Source: Bacteroidota bacterium (GTDB lineage Bacteria; Bacteroidota; Bacteroidia; JAHEXY01). Taken from it: a DNA stretch of 64,000 nt. The stretch is taken from positions 433,591 through 497,590 of the forward strand of contig JAHEXY010000002.1 of the NCBI GenBank assembly GCA_023251875.1. Reading direction: 5' to 3'. The notes under the pieces are model-generated. The model did no database searches and was not told where the DNA came from. It saw only the letters and a list, made by a program, of their open reading frames with translations. The translations under genes were made by a program, and so were the position numbers. Below, piece after piece: positions 1-8,855 of the stretch (position 1 is the stretch's first letter; each line of letters starts with the position of its first letter).

Positions 1-2
1 GA

Positions 3-215
3 GAAGGAAACATCAGATATTTTTATTTTTTCATACTCATTACTCATATTGTTTTAGCTGCAACAATAGTTCCTTTGGCTTTACTTTCTATTTATAGAGG
101 ATTAACCGGTGAAATTCAAAAACACCGTAAAATAGCTACGATTACCTTCCCTATATGGTTATATGTAGCCATTACCGGAGTATTGGTGTATTTATTTATG
201 CAGCCGTATTATTAA
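3..215 (+). CDS. DUF420 family membrane protein, C-terminal part
   Basis: This is an open frame running in from the left edge and ending at TAA 213-215, about 70 residues. Two hydrophobic stretches are visible, one around YFFILITHIVLAATIVPLAL and one around ITFPIWLYVAITGVLVYLF, separated by a basic loop containing HRK. This two-helix ending with HRKIA, then a Trp-Leu-Tyr helix, is what I know from DUF420 (YozB/CtaM-like) proteins, which are linked to heme-copper oxidase assembly. The N-terminus lies outside the window, so length and start cannot be judged. Family assignment is by recognition of the C-terminal pattern only. Confidence 0.7.
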   Translation, partial: EGNIRYFYFFILITHIVLAATIVPLALLSIYRGLTGEIQKHRKIATITFPIWLYVAITGVLVYLFMQPYY

Positions 216-256
216 ATTGAACTACAGAATTATTACTAATAGCGCAAGCCACTATA

Positions 257-1255
257 ATGACCGCCCAACAAATCATATCCGACTTAAAAAAGAAAAACTA
301 CAAACCTATTTATTTTTTAATGGGAGACGAGCCTTATTTTATTGATGAAATTGCAGATTATGTTTCTGAAAATGTTTTGGCAGAACATGAGCGTGATTTT
401 AATCAAACCATTTTATATGGTAAAGAGGCCGATCCAATGCGGATTATGAGTGAAGCCAAACGTTATCCCATGATGGCTGAACGCCAAGTGGTAATTGTTA
501 AAGAAGCGCAAAATATAAATGATATAGATAAACTTGCTTTGTATGTTGAAAATCCTCAACCCACAACTGTTTTAGTTATTTGCTACAAATACAAAACACT
601 TGATAAACGAAAAGCATTCGCCAAGCAAATTGATAAACATGCCGTTTTATTTGATTCAAAAAAATTATACGACAACCAAATCCCTGATTGGATAGCAGGA
701 TATTTAAGAGAAAGAGGATATCAAATTCAAGTAAAGGCATTGGTTATGCTAGTTGAGTTTTTAGGCAATGATTTGAGTAAAATTACCAATGAGCTGAGCA
801 AGCTCATGATTATTGTGCCTAAAGAAAAGGAAATTACTGCCGATGATATTGAAAGAAATATTGGTATAAGTAAAGAGTACAATATTTTTGAATTGCAAAA
901 AGCCTTGGGAGCAAAAAATATTTTAAAGGCCAATCAGATTGTACATTATTTTGGAGCCAATGCAAAAGAGAATCCATTGGTAATGGTTGTCTCCTCTTTG
1001 TATTCGTATTACAGCAAAATATTGGTAATGCATTATGCCGAAGATAAAAGTGCTGCCGGATTAGCCTCTGCGTTAAAAGTAAATCCTTTTTTTGTAAAAG
1101 ATTACCAACAAGCCGCTCGCAATTATTCTATCAATAAATTAAGAGACATTTTTTCTTACCTACGCGAAACGGATATGCGATCAAAAGGAGTAGATAATGT
1201 TTCTGCTACTGATGGAGAGTTATTGAAAGAATTGGTATTTAAAATTTTGCATTAA
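257..1255 (+). CDS. holA: DNA polymerase III subunit delta
   Basis: A 332-residue protein that matches the delta subunit of the clamp loader, the component that opens the beta clamp during DNA replication in the cytoplasm. The N-terminal segment IYFLMGDEPYFIDEIADYV (about residues 18-36) is the typical start of the delta fold. The middle carries the ELSKL pattern around residue 178, and the C-terminal helical collar includes NPLVMVVSSLYSYYSKILV. Length is normal for the family (about 330-345 aa). The ATG at 257 follows the DUF420 stop by 41 bases, so co-transcription is possible. Five bases after its stop a decayed TonB-receptor end begins on the other strand. Confidence 0.93.
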   Translation: MTAQQIISDLKKKNYKPIYFLMGDEPYFIDEIADYVSENVLAEHERDFNQTILYGKEADPMRIMSEAKRYPMMAERQVVIVKEAQNINDIDKLALYVENPQPTTVLVICYKYKTLDKRKAFAKQIDKHAVLFDSKKLYDNQIPDWIAGYLRERGYQIQVKALVMLVEFLGNDLSKITNELSKLMIIVPKEKEITADDIERNIGISKEYNIFELQKALGAKNILKANQIVHYFGANAKENPLVMVVSSLYSYYSKILVMHYAEDKSAAGLASALKVNPFFVKDYQQAARNYSINKLRDIFSYLRETDMRSKGVDNVSATDGELLKELVFKILH

Positions 1256-1259
1256 TATA

Positions 1260-1400
1260 TTACTTCACCCCATACACTAAAGAAACATACCCCATTCTGC
1301 CAATATAGGGGTCTCCGTATGTTTGATATTGCATATTGTTTAAAAGATTTGAGACTCCAACTTTTACAGTTGGGTTAATACATTTGCCATATAATTAAAA
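1260..1400 (-). pseudogene. Remnant of a TonB-dependent receptor 3' end
   Basis: Read on the minus strand, this stretch encodes about 39 residues ending in a proper stop at 1262-1260: INPTVKVGVSNLLNNMQY followed by QTYGDPYIGRMGYVSLVYGVK. The intact receptor that ends at 1860 finishes with NLTVKVGASNVLNNLQY then QTYGGPYIGRMGYLSLVYELK. The nucleotide similarity also runs into the flanking ATATAATTAA-type sequence near 1390-1400. No further coding similarity is visible upstream of about 1400, so only the last strands of a second receptor copy remain. It lies directly behind holA. Whether it is a relic of a tandem duplication or of recombination cannot be decided here. Confidence 0.8.
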
Positions 1401-1426
1401 TATGCCCTATTTAATAATTATATGTT

Positions 1427-1456
1427 TTGGTTTTTATAAACATATAATTAACTTTG
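1427..1456 (+). promoter_or_regulatory. Bacteroidota-type promoter for the 77-aa lipoprotein
   Basis: TTG at 1427-1429, then 19 bases, then TAACTTTG at 1449-1456, matching the Bacteroidota consensus TTG-N19-TAnnTTTG. Transcription would start near 1463, about 70 bases before the chosen ATG at 1534. This placement argues against a start at 1402, which would lie upstream of the promoter. Confidence 0.55.
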
Positions 1457-1533
1457 CCAACCCATTTTTCTATACCCTTTCCAAGAAACCTCTCAAGCTT
1501 TATTATGTTATTAACCATTTAATCTATTTTACT

Positions 1534-1767
1534 ATGAGAGTATCTGTTTTGTCATTGTCCTTATGTTTATTTGTTAGCGTTATTCTATTGTCTTCTTGCA
1601 GAAAATATGAAACCTGTACCTATACCGGTTATGATCTTAATGGAGACTATGTAAGTTATACATATCAAAAGGAGTATAAGGCATATTGGAAAAGAATTAA
1701 TAAAGAAGAGTGCCAATACAATGCTGAAACACTTACTGAAGGAAATTGCGAATGTGTAGAAGAATAA
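1534..1767 (+). CDS. Small lipoprotein of unknown function
   Basis: A 77-residue protein beginning MRVSVLSLSLCLFVSV and carrying a lipobox LLSSC with Cys at about residue 22, so a Sec signal peptide and lipid anchor are expected. The mature part is about 55 residues, rich in Tyr, Lys and Glu, with four more cysteines (CTYTGY, ECQYN, NCECVEE) that could form two disulfides. I do not recognise the family. An in-frame upstream start at 1402 exists, but the residues it adds are AT-derived and precede the likely promoter, so ATG 1534 is preferred. The gene is convergent with the TonB receptor and separated from it by a hairpin terminator. Confidence 0.7.
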   Translation: MRVSVLSLSLCLFVSVILLSSCRKYETCTYTGYDLNGDYVSYTYQKEYKAYWKRINKEECQYNAETLTEGNCECVEE

Positions 1768-1810
1768 TTTTAATACTCATAATAAGCTGTTTAAACTTTT
1801 ATTATCATAC

Positions 1811-1849
1811 ATGAAAGTTTATTTTTTCTTGGAAAGAATAAACTCTCAT
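1811..1849. terminator. Hairpin between convergent genes
   Basis: ATGAAAGTTTATT at 1811-1823 pairs with AATAAACTCTCAT at 1837-1849 (12 of 13 positions). It lies between the stop codons of the lipoprotein gene (+) and the TonB receptor (-). T-rich sequence follows on both sides, which fits a terminator serving both directions. Confidence 0.5.
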
Positions 1850-1859
1850 GTTGCTAATT

Positions 1860-4646
1860 TTATTTCAACTCATATACCAAAGAAAGATAGCCCATTCTAC
1901 CAATATAAGGGCCTCCATACGTTTGGTATTGCAAATTGTTTAGCACATTTGAAGCCCCAACCTTTACCGTTAAGTTAATTTTTTTAATCATATAATTAAC
2001 TTGAGCGTCAAGTAAGGAGTAAGTAGGGATATAGCCTGTAAATTGAGGTGAGCCTTCAAATTCAAATCCTTGTATCCATTTATAATTAATATTGAATCCA
2101 AGATTACGGATAGCATGAGAACCTAGTTTAATTACCATATCTCGCCCATTTAAGCCAATGTTAAATTTGTGTTGTGGCGTGTTAAATGCGGGAATCAATG
2201 GATCTAAAGAATCTTGTTTGTTCAAAATATTCCAAGAATAATTTCCTGTTATAGCATAATAATCTAAGAAATAATAATTTATACCTACCGAAACCCCTTG
2301 TGTAGTAACTTGAGATTTTGCATTTGCTGAAACCCTATAAATTTCAAGAGCAGCTACAGGTTGTCCGTTTGCATCAACCGGTGGAGTAGCAACAATTTGG
2401 TAACCAATAAAATCTTTATACCAACTGTAATAATAGCTTACATCAAAAAACAAATTGTTCAATATTGTACCCTTGTACCCTACTTCAACTGATTTTACTT
2501 TTTCTGGTCGTATTGGATCAATATTGATGTATTCTAGATTTGAAACACTATAAGGATAAGTACCGTAATATTTATATACACTTTCTAAAGTTACAACAGA
2601 ATCTAAACCGTATAAATTACCTAATAATGTTGCAGGGCCAACGTCATAAAATAAATACTGATCGAGCAAGGTAGGATTACGAACAGCAGAAGAAAATGAT
2701 AAACGGAATATGTGTTTGTCTTTTAATTTAAATACCGCAGAAGCAGCAGGAGAAACCAATACATTAAAGTTTTGGTTTTTATCAACCCTTGTGGTAGCAT
2801 TTATAATTAAATTTTCTTGAAACAATCGTTTTTCTAAATTGAGGTAACTTCCCACTTCTGAATTTACTATTCTTACTCCATTGGTGTCACTAAAAATATT
2901 TCCATCTGAATTAGGGCGATATTGCCTGAAACTTCCACCTATGGTAATGTTAATAAACTTAGGTGTGAATTTATATTCTCCCTGAACATGTATTAAGCCT
3001 GATTTATCAAATAGTTTTGATCCTCCATCGGCAATACTTTTTCCTGTAATTGAATCAACAGCGGTTTCATAACCTGCGGTACCGGGTATATAACGTGCTT
3101 TACCATAAGTAGAAATAGAAGCATCCGTATACGTTCTACATTCCTTATGCCATTGTGTTAATGAATCACCGTAAATAGCCAAAACCGAATCTGCCTTGGC
3201 TTGAGAAATTGCTCCTGAGGCTCCATCTGCAAACCATGTATCTTGATCCGGAAATCCGGGTAATGCCCATACTTTTTTATCGTAATTGGTTTTCCAGTAC
3301 GTTAAATATTCTTTACTCCAACTGGCATCTGGCTTTACTGCTTCTTCTAAAAGTTTAGCAGTAAGAACGGCATCGTATGAATCTCCGGCATCTTCCCATG
3401 TAGTATAGGCGCGAATAAAAAATTTATCAGGTTTTGCTATTTGAAATTTATGTTGCTGAAAAAAAATGTTTTTTAAACTATACCTGTTTTCTCCTTGATA
3501 TACGGTTGTTCCGGTTCCTAGAAAATAACCGTATTGCATTTCAACATCATGAGCAAGCATGTAATGCAAAGAGCCGCTAATTTTCATGTTTTGCGTATTG
3601 TAATCAACCAAATCAACTTCTTTGTAGCCAGTTCTATAATAAATTCCCAGGCCGGGTAAATTTCTGTGCCAATAAGAACTCGAATAATTATTGGTTCCAT
3701 TGGTTTGGTTTTCATCACCATAAATATTTACAGCATCATAACCTCCAGGATTGCTTGGCGCCACAAGTGATTGAGAAGCAGAATCGTAATTAGTAGCTTG
3801 CCAATCGTTGGCTCTCATTATAAAGCCATTTACTTTAAAAGCAAATTTGTCATCACCGGCTTTGTTTTTAAATGCTTTGGCATAACGCACCGCTGTTTCT
3901 AAAAGCCCTCTTTCGCCACCCTTAGCACTTACACTTAAACCTTGAAAAATAAAAGGGCTTTTTGTGCTCATGCTAATTACTCCATTAAAAGCATTGGGGC
4001 CATATTTAGCTCCATTAGCTCCCACAATTAATTCTACACTTTTTACATCTAATTCTGAAGCACCTAAAAAATTGCCCAATGAAAAATTGAGTCCAGGAGC
4101 TTGATTGTCCACTCCATCAATTAATTGCAATGTTCTTACGGGACTTGTACTATTAAATCCTCTTGTATTTACAATAGTAAAACCAAGGCTTGCTGTAGTT
4201 AAATCAACTCCTTTTAAATTCCCTAAACCTTCATAAAATGAAGCTGATGGTGTAGATTTAATGGCAATAATATCCATCGATTCAACTGTTACCGGAGATT
4301 CTTTTTGTTTTTCAGTAATTCTTGAACCCACAATTTCAACTCCGCTTAAATCAACTTCGTTCGATTTTATTTTAATCTTTATTTTATCGGATAATGATTT
4401 TACTTCTGTTTCTGAAGGTGCATAACCTAAAAAAGAAACCACTAATGTAAAAGGAGCTTGTTGATTGGTATTTAACTCAAATTTACCGTCAAAATCAGTA
4501 GAGCCGGCAATCTTAGTCCCCTTAATCCCAACAGAAGCTCCAACAATAGGCTCCCCGGTTTGTTGATCAAGTATATATCCCGAAACCGATTGCGAATACA
4601 ATTGGCTAGAAATTAAAATGCCGAATAGAAAGAGGGTGTATTTCAT
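1860..4646 (-). CDS. TonB-dependent receptor with carboxypeptidase-regulatory domain
   Basis: A 928-residue outer-membrane receptor. A signal peptide (MKYTLFLFGILISSQLYSQ) is followed by a carboxypeptidase-D-regulatory-like beta domain (VSGYILDQQTGEPIVGASV, about 20-95), a plug domain (about 110-235, with RTLQLIDGVDNQAPG and ANGAKYGPNAFNGVISMSTK) and a long barrel region. Receptors of this type import large or scarce ligands using TonB/ExbBD energy. No SusD-like partner lies beside it, so this is not a typical Sus locus and the ligand is unknown. The C-terminus ends LSLVYELK rather than in an aromatic residue. A decayed copy of its last 40 codons lies at 1260-1400. Confidence 0.93.
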   Translation of the reverse strand: MKYTLFLFGILISSQLYSQSVSGYILDQQTGEPIVGASVGIKGTKIAGSTDFDGKFELNTNQQAPFTLVVSFLGYAPSETEVKSLSDKIKIKIKSNEVDLSGVEIVGSRITEKQKESPVTVESMDIIAIKSTPSASFYEGLGNLKGVDLTTASLGFTIVNTRGFNSTSPVRTLQLIDGVDNQAPGLNFSLGNFLGASELDVKSVELIVGANGAKYGPNAFNGVISMSTKSPFIFQGLSVSAKGGERGLLETAVRYAKAFKNKAGDDKFAFKVNGFIMRANDWQATNYDSASQSLVAPSNPGGYDAVNIYGDENQTNGTNNYSSSYWHRNLPGLGIYYRTGYKEVDLVDYNTQNMKISGSLHYMLAHDVEMQYGYFLGTGTTVYQGENRYSLKNIFFQQHKFQIAKPDKFFIRAYTTWEDAGDSYDAVLTAKLLEEAVKPDASWSKEYLTYWKTNYDKKVWALPGFPDQDTWFADGASGAISQAKADSVLAIYGDSLTQWHKECRTYTDASISTYGKARYIPGTAGYETAVDSITGKSIADGGSKLFDKSGLIHVQGEYKFTPKFINITIGGSFRQYRPNSDGNIFSDTNGVRIVNSEVGSYLNLEKRLFQENLIINATTRVDKNQNFNVLVSPAASAVFKLKDKHIFRLSFSSAVRNPTLLDQYLFYDVGPATLLGNLYGLDSVVTLESVYKYYGTYPYSVSNLEYINIDPIRPEKVKSVEVGYKGTILNNLFFDVSYYYSWYKDFIGYQIVATPPVDANGQPVAALEIYRVSANAKSQVTTQGVSVGINYYFLDYYAITGNYSWNILNKQDSLDPLIPAFNTPQHKFNIGLNGRDMVIKLGSHAIRNLGFNINYKWIQGFEFEGSPQFTGYIPTYSLLDAQVNYMIKKINLTVKVGASNVLNNLQYQTYGGPYIGRMGYLSLVYELK

Positions 4647-4710
4647 AATAATAAGGAATTGTAAATAATTAATTTTTCTTCTAGGGATTTCTAAAAATTA
4701 TATTCTTTTT

Positions 4711-4740
4711 CCTCTCCCTACCCTCTCAAAGAGAGGTACC
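4711..4740 (-). repeat. REP-like palindromic element, copy 1
   Basis: On the plus strand CCTCTC (4722-4727), loop AAA, GAGAGG (4731-4736), preceded by CCTCTCCCTA. Read on the minus strand this is stem-loop followed by GTAGGGAGAGG, the layout shared by the other copies in this window. It sits between the divergent starts of the TonB receptor and the DUF6089 gene. Confidence 0.6.
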
Positions 4741-4790
4741 CAAATGATATTTTTTAGAAATTCAGAAAGAACCGCAAAGGTAAGAATTTT

Positions 4791-4818
4791 TTGAAGTTAA
4801 TCTTGTTGTATACATTTG
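4791..4818 (+). promoter_or_regulatory. Likely promoter of the DUF6089 gene
   Basis: TACATTTG at 4811-4818 fits TAnnTTTG. A TTG lies 17 bases upstream (4791-4793), slightly closer than the usual 19-20. The predicted start of transcription is about 40 bases before the ATG. On the other strand CAAAGGTA at 4775-4782 could be the matching element for the divergent TonB gene, but no clear upstream TTG accompanies it. Confidence 0.4.
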
Positions 4819-4863
4819 CAATGAATGTAACATATTGATGATTATTTACGTTAAGAGGAATTG

Positions 4864-5709
4864 ATGCTACAAAAAAATCTTATATATTTTAATAGAAGTA
4901 CTAGAAGGAGTGTTTTTTTCATCCTTTTATCTATGCCTATTTGGGGAATTGCCCAGCAGAAATACAAAAGCCAAGATTTAGGAATTTATTTGGGAGCATC
5001 TTATTATTTGGGAGATATTAACCCTCAAGGGCATTTTAAATTTAGCGAACCATCGGCCGGACTTATTTATAGAAAAAACTATAGCCGCAGATGGGCATTT
5101 AAAAGTGATGTAATTATAGGTTGGGCGAGAGCGCAAGACAGTAAAGCTAATAACAATTGGCAAATAGATCGCAATCTTAGTTTCAAATCTATTATAGGAG
5201 AATTTTCAGGACAATTTGAATTTAATTTTTTTCAGTATGAAACGGGTAACGACCAGTACCGTTATTCGCCTTATGTTTTTGCAGGCTTATCTGTTTTTTA
5301 TTTTAATCCAACAACAATAGATGATAAGGGCTATACTATTGATCTCTCACAAATAAAAACAGAAAATAAAAAATACAGTTTGGTTCAACCTTCGTTTCCC
5401 TTTGGAGTAGGGTATAAATGGAATATTATAGGAAAAGCCACATTGGCTTTTGAATGGGGATTTAGAAAAACGTTTACGGATTATTTAGATGATGTAAGTA
5501 CAGTGTATATAAATCCTGTATCGCTTACTCAACAAAACGGATCTACTTCGGCAACCTTATCCAATAGAACTCCGGAGGCAAAACTGGCTAATTTTATTTT
5601 TTCCCCTTTTCAGAGAGGTGATACCAATCATAAAGACTGGTATTCATTTGCCGGTATTGTATTTACAATTACGATAAATTCAAAATCAAGTTGTCCTGTA
5701 TATAATTAG
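4864..5709 (+). CDS. DUF6089-like outer-membrane beta-barrel protein
   Basis: A 281-residue protein starting MLQKNLIYFNRSTRRSVFF, with a basic n-region, a hydrophobic core and a cleavage-like end at GIAQQ (about residue 32), so it is probably exported. The mature part opens with DLGIYLGASYYLGDINPQ, followed by alternating short strands rich in aromatic residues. This opening is characteristic of the DUF6089 family, small outer-membrane barrels of Bacteroidota whose role is not defined. ATG 4864 is chosen; a TTG immediately before it would add one residue. It is transcribed away from the TonB receptor and converges on the T9SS protein at 5737, only 27 bases away. Confidence 0.75.
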   Translation: MLQKNLIYFNRSTRRSVFFILLSMPIWGIAQQKYKSQDLGIYLGASYYLGDINPQGHFKFSEPSAGLIYRKNYSRRWAFKSDVIIGWARAQDSKANNNWQIDRNLSFKSIIGEFSGQFEFNFFQYETGNDQYRYSPYVFAGLSVFYFNPTTIDDKGYTIDLSQIKTENKKYSLVQPSFPFGVGYKWNIIGKATLAFEWGFRKTFTDYLDDVSTVYINPVSLTQQNGSTSATLSNRTPEAKLANFIFSPFQRGDTNHKDWYSFAGIVFTITINSKSSCPVYN

Positions 5710-5736
5710 AATCTCATCCCATTTTTTTCCAAAAAA

Positions 5737-8220
5737 TTATCTAAGTACAGTTATCATTCCTATGTATGTGTATTCTTTATTCAGAACATCTTTTATTCTA
5801 ACCTTATAAGAATAGGCTCCTTCAACAATTTTATTGCCATTTACTCTTCCATTCCAGCCTTCAGTTAAATTATTGGTATTAAAGACTTGTGCGCCCCATC
5901 TGTCACAAATAATAAAAGAGTAATCTTTGTCTACAGCTCCATCCACTAATGGTAAGAATCTATCGTTTAATCCATCTCCATTAGGGGTAAATACAGTAGG
6001 AAACTGAATACTTAAGCGACTATCTGTTACTACAATTGTTTTGTAAGCCGTATCAGAACAACCATCAGTATGATATACAATTTGTTCAACTGTATAATTA
6101 CCTGCTGCGGTAAATGTATAATTGGGATTTTGTATGGATGCAAATAGATTTCCATTTAAAAACCATTCCCATGCGCTTGCTAATTGTGAACTATCTGAAA
6201 ATCCACAATCCGGGTTTTGCAATGTTACCGGATCAGGATCATACCCAAATCCTGCAAGAGGAGCATCATTGACCATAACAGTGCTTGATGTAGAAGCAGA
6301 GGAGCATCCATTTATATCACTAACGATAAGAGAAAATGTTGTAGTGATGGAAGGATAAACAATAGCGGTATTCGTATCTCCAATTAATGAGGTATTCCAA
6401 GTATATAAATAGGGCGCGTTTCCTCCGGATACGTTTGCCAATAAACTTACACTTGAATTTGCGCAGATATCAATAGTATCTGTAAGATCAATACGAATAG
6501 AATCGGGTTCGTTCAATATTGTATCTGCAACAGCAATACAGCCTACTCCATCAGTAACTTCAACATAATAATAACCTGCGGTTAAATTTTGGGCGGTATC
6601 GGTTTGTTGCGATAATGGATCACTCCATAAATACGTATAGGAAGGCGTACCTGACACAACGGTAACGCCAATAAAACCGTTTGCATCTCCGTGGCATAAG
6701 GGTTCTTTATAAGATGAAATGTTGAGAATTGGAGCGTTTTTGTCTTGTACAAGAATAGATTCTTCTGCTTTACATCCATACATATCAGTTACAGTTATAG
6801 AGTATGAACCTGCAGAAAGATTATTGATTGAATTTGTTGTTTCTCCATTGGGTTGCCATAAATAGGTATAAGGAGATATGCCTCCGGAAACAGAAGTTAT
6901 AATACTACCGGTAGAGGCCTTGCAATCAGACGCTGTTACACCAGATGCAATAATGATTGAATCAACAGTAAATGGTAATGTATCAGGATAAATGCCCACA
7001 TTTCCACAGAAATCTACAATAGTATCTTGAAGAATAAAATAAAAATCGCCTGAACTTGTTAGAGAAGGAGAAATAGTAAATGAATAATACTTGTCATAAT
7101 CTGCTCCTATATCACAACCCTCAGATGAAAAACCTGTAATAGTATACGATCCTCCCGGACCAATTAATTTAAAATCTGATACACTTACAGAATTACACAT
7201 TACATTATCTGTAAATTTAATTTTTAATGTACTACTATTACAAATTGGGAGAGAATCAATAGATAAAAATTGAGGCCCAATCGTATCGTATAATTGAGAT
7301 GTTGAGGAAGAAAAATCGAGTGTATAGCCCGATTGCGTAGGCCAATAATTACTTACTTCAATCACATAAATATCCCCTTTTACTACAGGAATAATTGCAT
7401 TGTATTGGCTGCCTGATTGTCCGTTTGCTCCTGTACTACCGGCATTACCGCTTGCATTACAACTAATTTCAAGAGATGCATTACTGTATATTTGATCACA
7501 ACCGGTATTGGTAATATTAAAAACTGCCCAATCATAATCGTCTGTCGGACTATTGGGATTAATTGTAAAACTTAAATCACCCGTAGTTTGTTCCTGTAAA
7601 ACATACCAAACACTATTTATTTCTCCACTTGATAAGCATGATGCTGAAGAATTAATTTCATTTGGCACATTGCCAGTTCCCGAATATGAATTGGATTGAA
7701 TGTAGGTATCTGAACAAACCGGAATAGCGCCACTGCAATCTTGTTCGTTGGGCATCTCTTTTCCTGGTAAAGAAACAGAAAAGTCGTAAGATGGAATACA
7801 AGTTGTAGACGACCATCTATCAATTAAAATTGTGTAATAAATGCCCGCACTGGCATTAAATCCTATTGCATTAGTTGTTGAATATGACGTATTAGAAGCA
7901 ACGCATATGCCATTATCAGGGCATCCTTGAAATAAAAAAATACCTGTTTGAACCTGTGATGAAGAAAAATTCATCAAAATATAGCCACTTGTGCTGGGTG
8001 TAAAACCATACAATACATCTTCTCCCGACATAAAATCGGCATTGCCACAACTTACCGTATTTAAAGAATCATAATCATTATTTTGTCCACAAGTAGTTTG
8101 GCCACTTGCTGTATAAGGTAAATTTATGGCAATAGCTGTATTGCATATTTGTGAGTATGCAATTTTGTAAAAGGCATTTAGCAACAATAAAATAAAAAGA
8201 AAAAAAATTTTCTTCATCAA
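5737..8220 (-). CDS. T9SS type B sorting domain surface protein with SprB and PKD repeats
   Basis: An 827-residue secreted protein. After a signal peptide (MMKKIFFLFILLLLNAFYK then IAYSQ) comes a beta-rich N-terminal half, then SprB-type repeats (GGISPYTYLWQPNGETTNS and GTPSYTYLWSDPLSQQTD, about residues 430-570), a third related unit, a PKD-like domain (ASAWEWFLNG, about 650-730), and a gliding-motility-associated C-terminal domain (FPTVFTPNGDGLNDRFLPL, about 737-827). That last domain directs export by the type IX secretion system. The role is probably adhesive or surface-structural. No catalytic domain is evident. It lies 59 bases downstream of ubiX on the same strand and could be read from it. 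Confidence 0.9.
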   Translation of the reverse strand: MMKKIFFLFILLLLNAFYKIAYSQICNTAIAINLPYTASGQTTCGQNNDYDSLNTVSCGNADFMSGEDVLYGFTPSTSGYILMNFSSSQVQTGIFLFQGCPDNGICVASNTSYSTTNAIGFNASAGIYYTILIDRWSSTTCIPSYDFSVSLPGKEMPNEQDCSGAIPVCSDTYIQSNSYSGTGNVPNEINSSASCLSSGEINSVWYVLQEQTTGDLSFTINPNSPTDDYDWAVFNITNTGCDQIYSNASLEISCNASGNAGSTGANGQSGSQYNAIIPVVKGDIYVIEVSNYWPTQSGYTLDFSSSTSQLYDTIGPQFLSIDSLPICNSSTLKIKFTDNVMCNSVSVSDFKLIGPGGSYTITGFSSEGCDIGADYDKYYSFTISPSLTSSGDFYFILQDTIVDFCGNVGIYPDTLPFTVDSIIIASGVTASDCKASTGSIITSVSGGISPYTYLWQPNGETTNSINNLSAGSYSITVTDMYGCKAEESILVQDKNAPILNISSYKEPLCHGDANGFIGVTVVSGTPSYTYLWSDPLSQQTDTAQNLTAGYYYVEVTDGVGCIAVADTILNEPDSIRIDLTDTIDICANSSVSLLANVSGGNAPYLYTWNTSLIGDTNTAIVYPSITTTFSLIVSDINGCSSASTSSTVMVNDAPLAGFGYDPDPVTLQNPDCGFSDSSQLASAWEWFLNGNLFASIQNPNYTFTAAGNYTVEQIVYHTDGCSDTAYKTIVVTDSRLSIQFPTVFTPNGDGLNDRFLPLVDGAVDKDYSFIICDRWGAQVFNTNNLTEGWNGRVNGNKIVEGAYSYKVRIKDVLNKEYTYIGMITVLR

Positions 8221-8279
8221 TCTATGTCCATTTTAATTAGAAGCCGAATTTATAATATACTCTTTTTAGGCTATAAATC

Positions 8280-8855
8280 CTAGCTGTTTTTAACCTCATT
8301 CCATCTGTATGTATTGAGTTCTAGTCCTGCTAAATCAATGCATCTGTCTACAACTGTAGAGGCAAGCTCTTCAAAGTTTTTTGGTTTACTATAAAATGAG
8401 GGGCTAGCCGGGCAAATAATGCCTCCTGCTTCGGTAAGGGTTTTCATATTATTAATATGAATAAGGTTAAGGGGAGTATCTCTAGTAAGTAAAACCAATT
8501 TTCTTCTTTCTTTTAAAATAACATCAGCAGCACGGGTAATAAGGCTATCCGAAATTCCGTTGGCAATGCGCCCCATCGTTCCCATCGAACAAGGGCAAAC
8601 AATCATTACCGTGTATTTTGCAGAGCCTGATGCAAAAGGAGCATTGTAGTCTTTGTTACTGTATTGTTTAAAGCCTATTTGTTCATAATTTCTATTTCCT
8701 AGCTCATGTTCCCAAACCTGGCAAGCATTATCTGTCATTACCAATGCAACATCTTGTAATTGAGAGGAGAGTGGTTTTAATTTATCTAAAAGCACTTTAG
8801 CATAAATGGCACCACTGGCTCCGGTAATAGCAAGAACTAATTTTATTTTGGGCAT
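8280..8855 (-). CDS. ubiX: UbiX-family flavin prenyltransferase
   Basis: A 191-residue flavoprotein of the UbiX/Pad1 family, which attaches a prenyl group to FMN to make the prenylated cofactor used by UbiD-type decarboxylases. It begins with the FMN-binding ITGASGAIYAKVLLDKL and contains the conserved CPCSMGTMGRIANGISDSLI and RRKLVLLTRDTPLNLIHINN segments, ending in PASPSFYSKP. Length is typical. No UbiD gene is next to it in the window, so the client enzyme must be encoded elsewhere. A perfect 16-base palindrome lies about 20 bases upstream of the start codon (8875-8890). Confidence 0.93.
   Translation of the reverse strand: MPKIKLVLAITGASGAIYAKVLLDKLKPLSSQLQDVALVMTDNACQVWEHELGNRNYEQIGFKQYSNKDYNAPFASGSAKYTVMIVCPCSMGTMGRIANGISDSLITRAADVILKERRKLVLLTRDTPLNLIHINNMKTLTEAGGIICPASPSFYSKPKNFEELASTVVDRCIDLAGLELNTYRWNEVKNS

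Noticed and set aside
1402-1533. Longer N-terminus for the 77-aa lipoprotein
   Set aside because: The extra codons lie partly upstream of the likely promoter and would place the lipoprotein signal in the middle of the protein.
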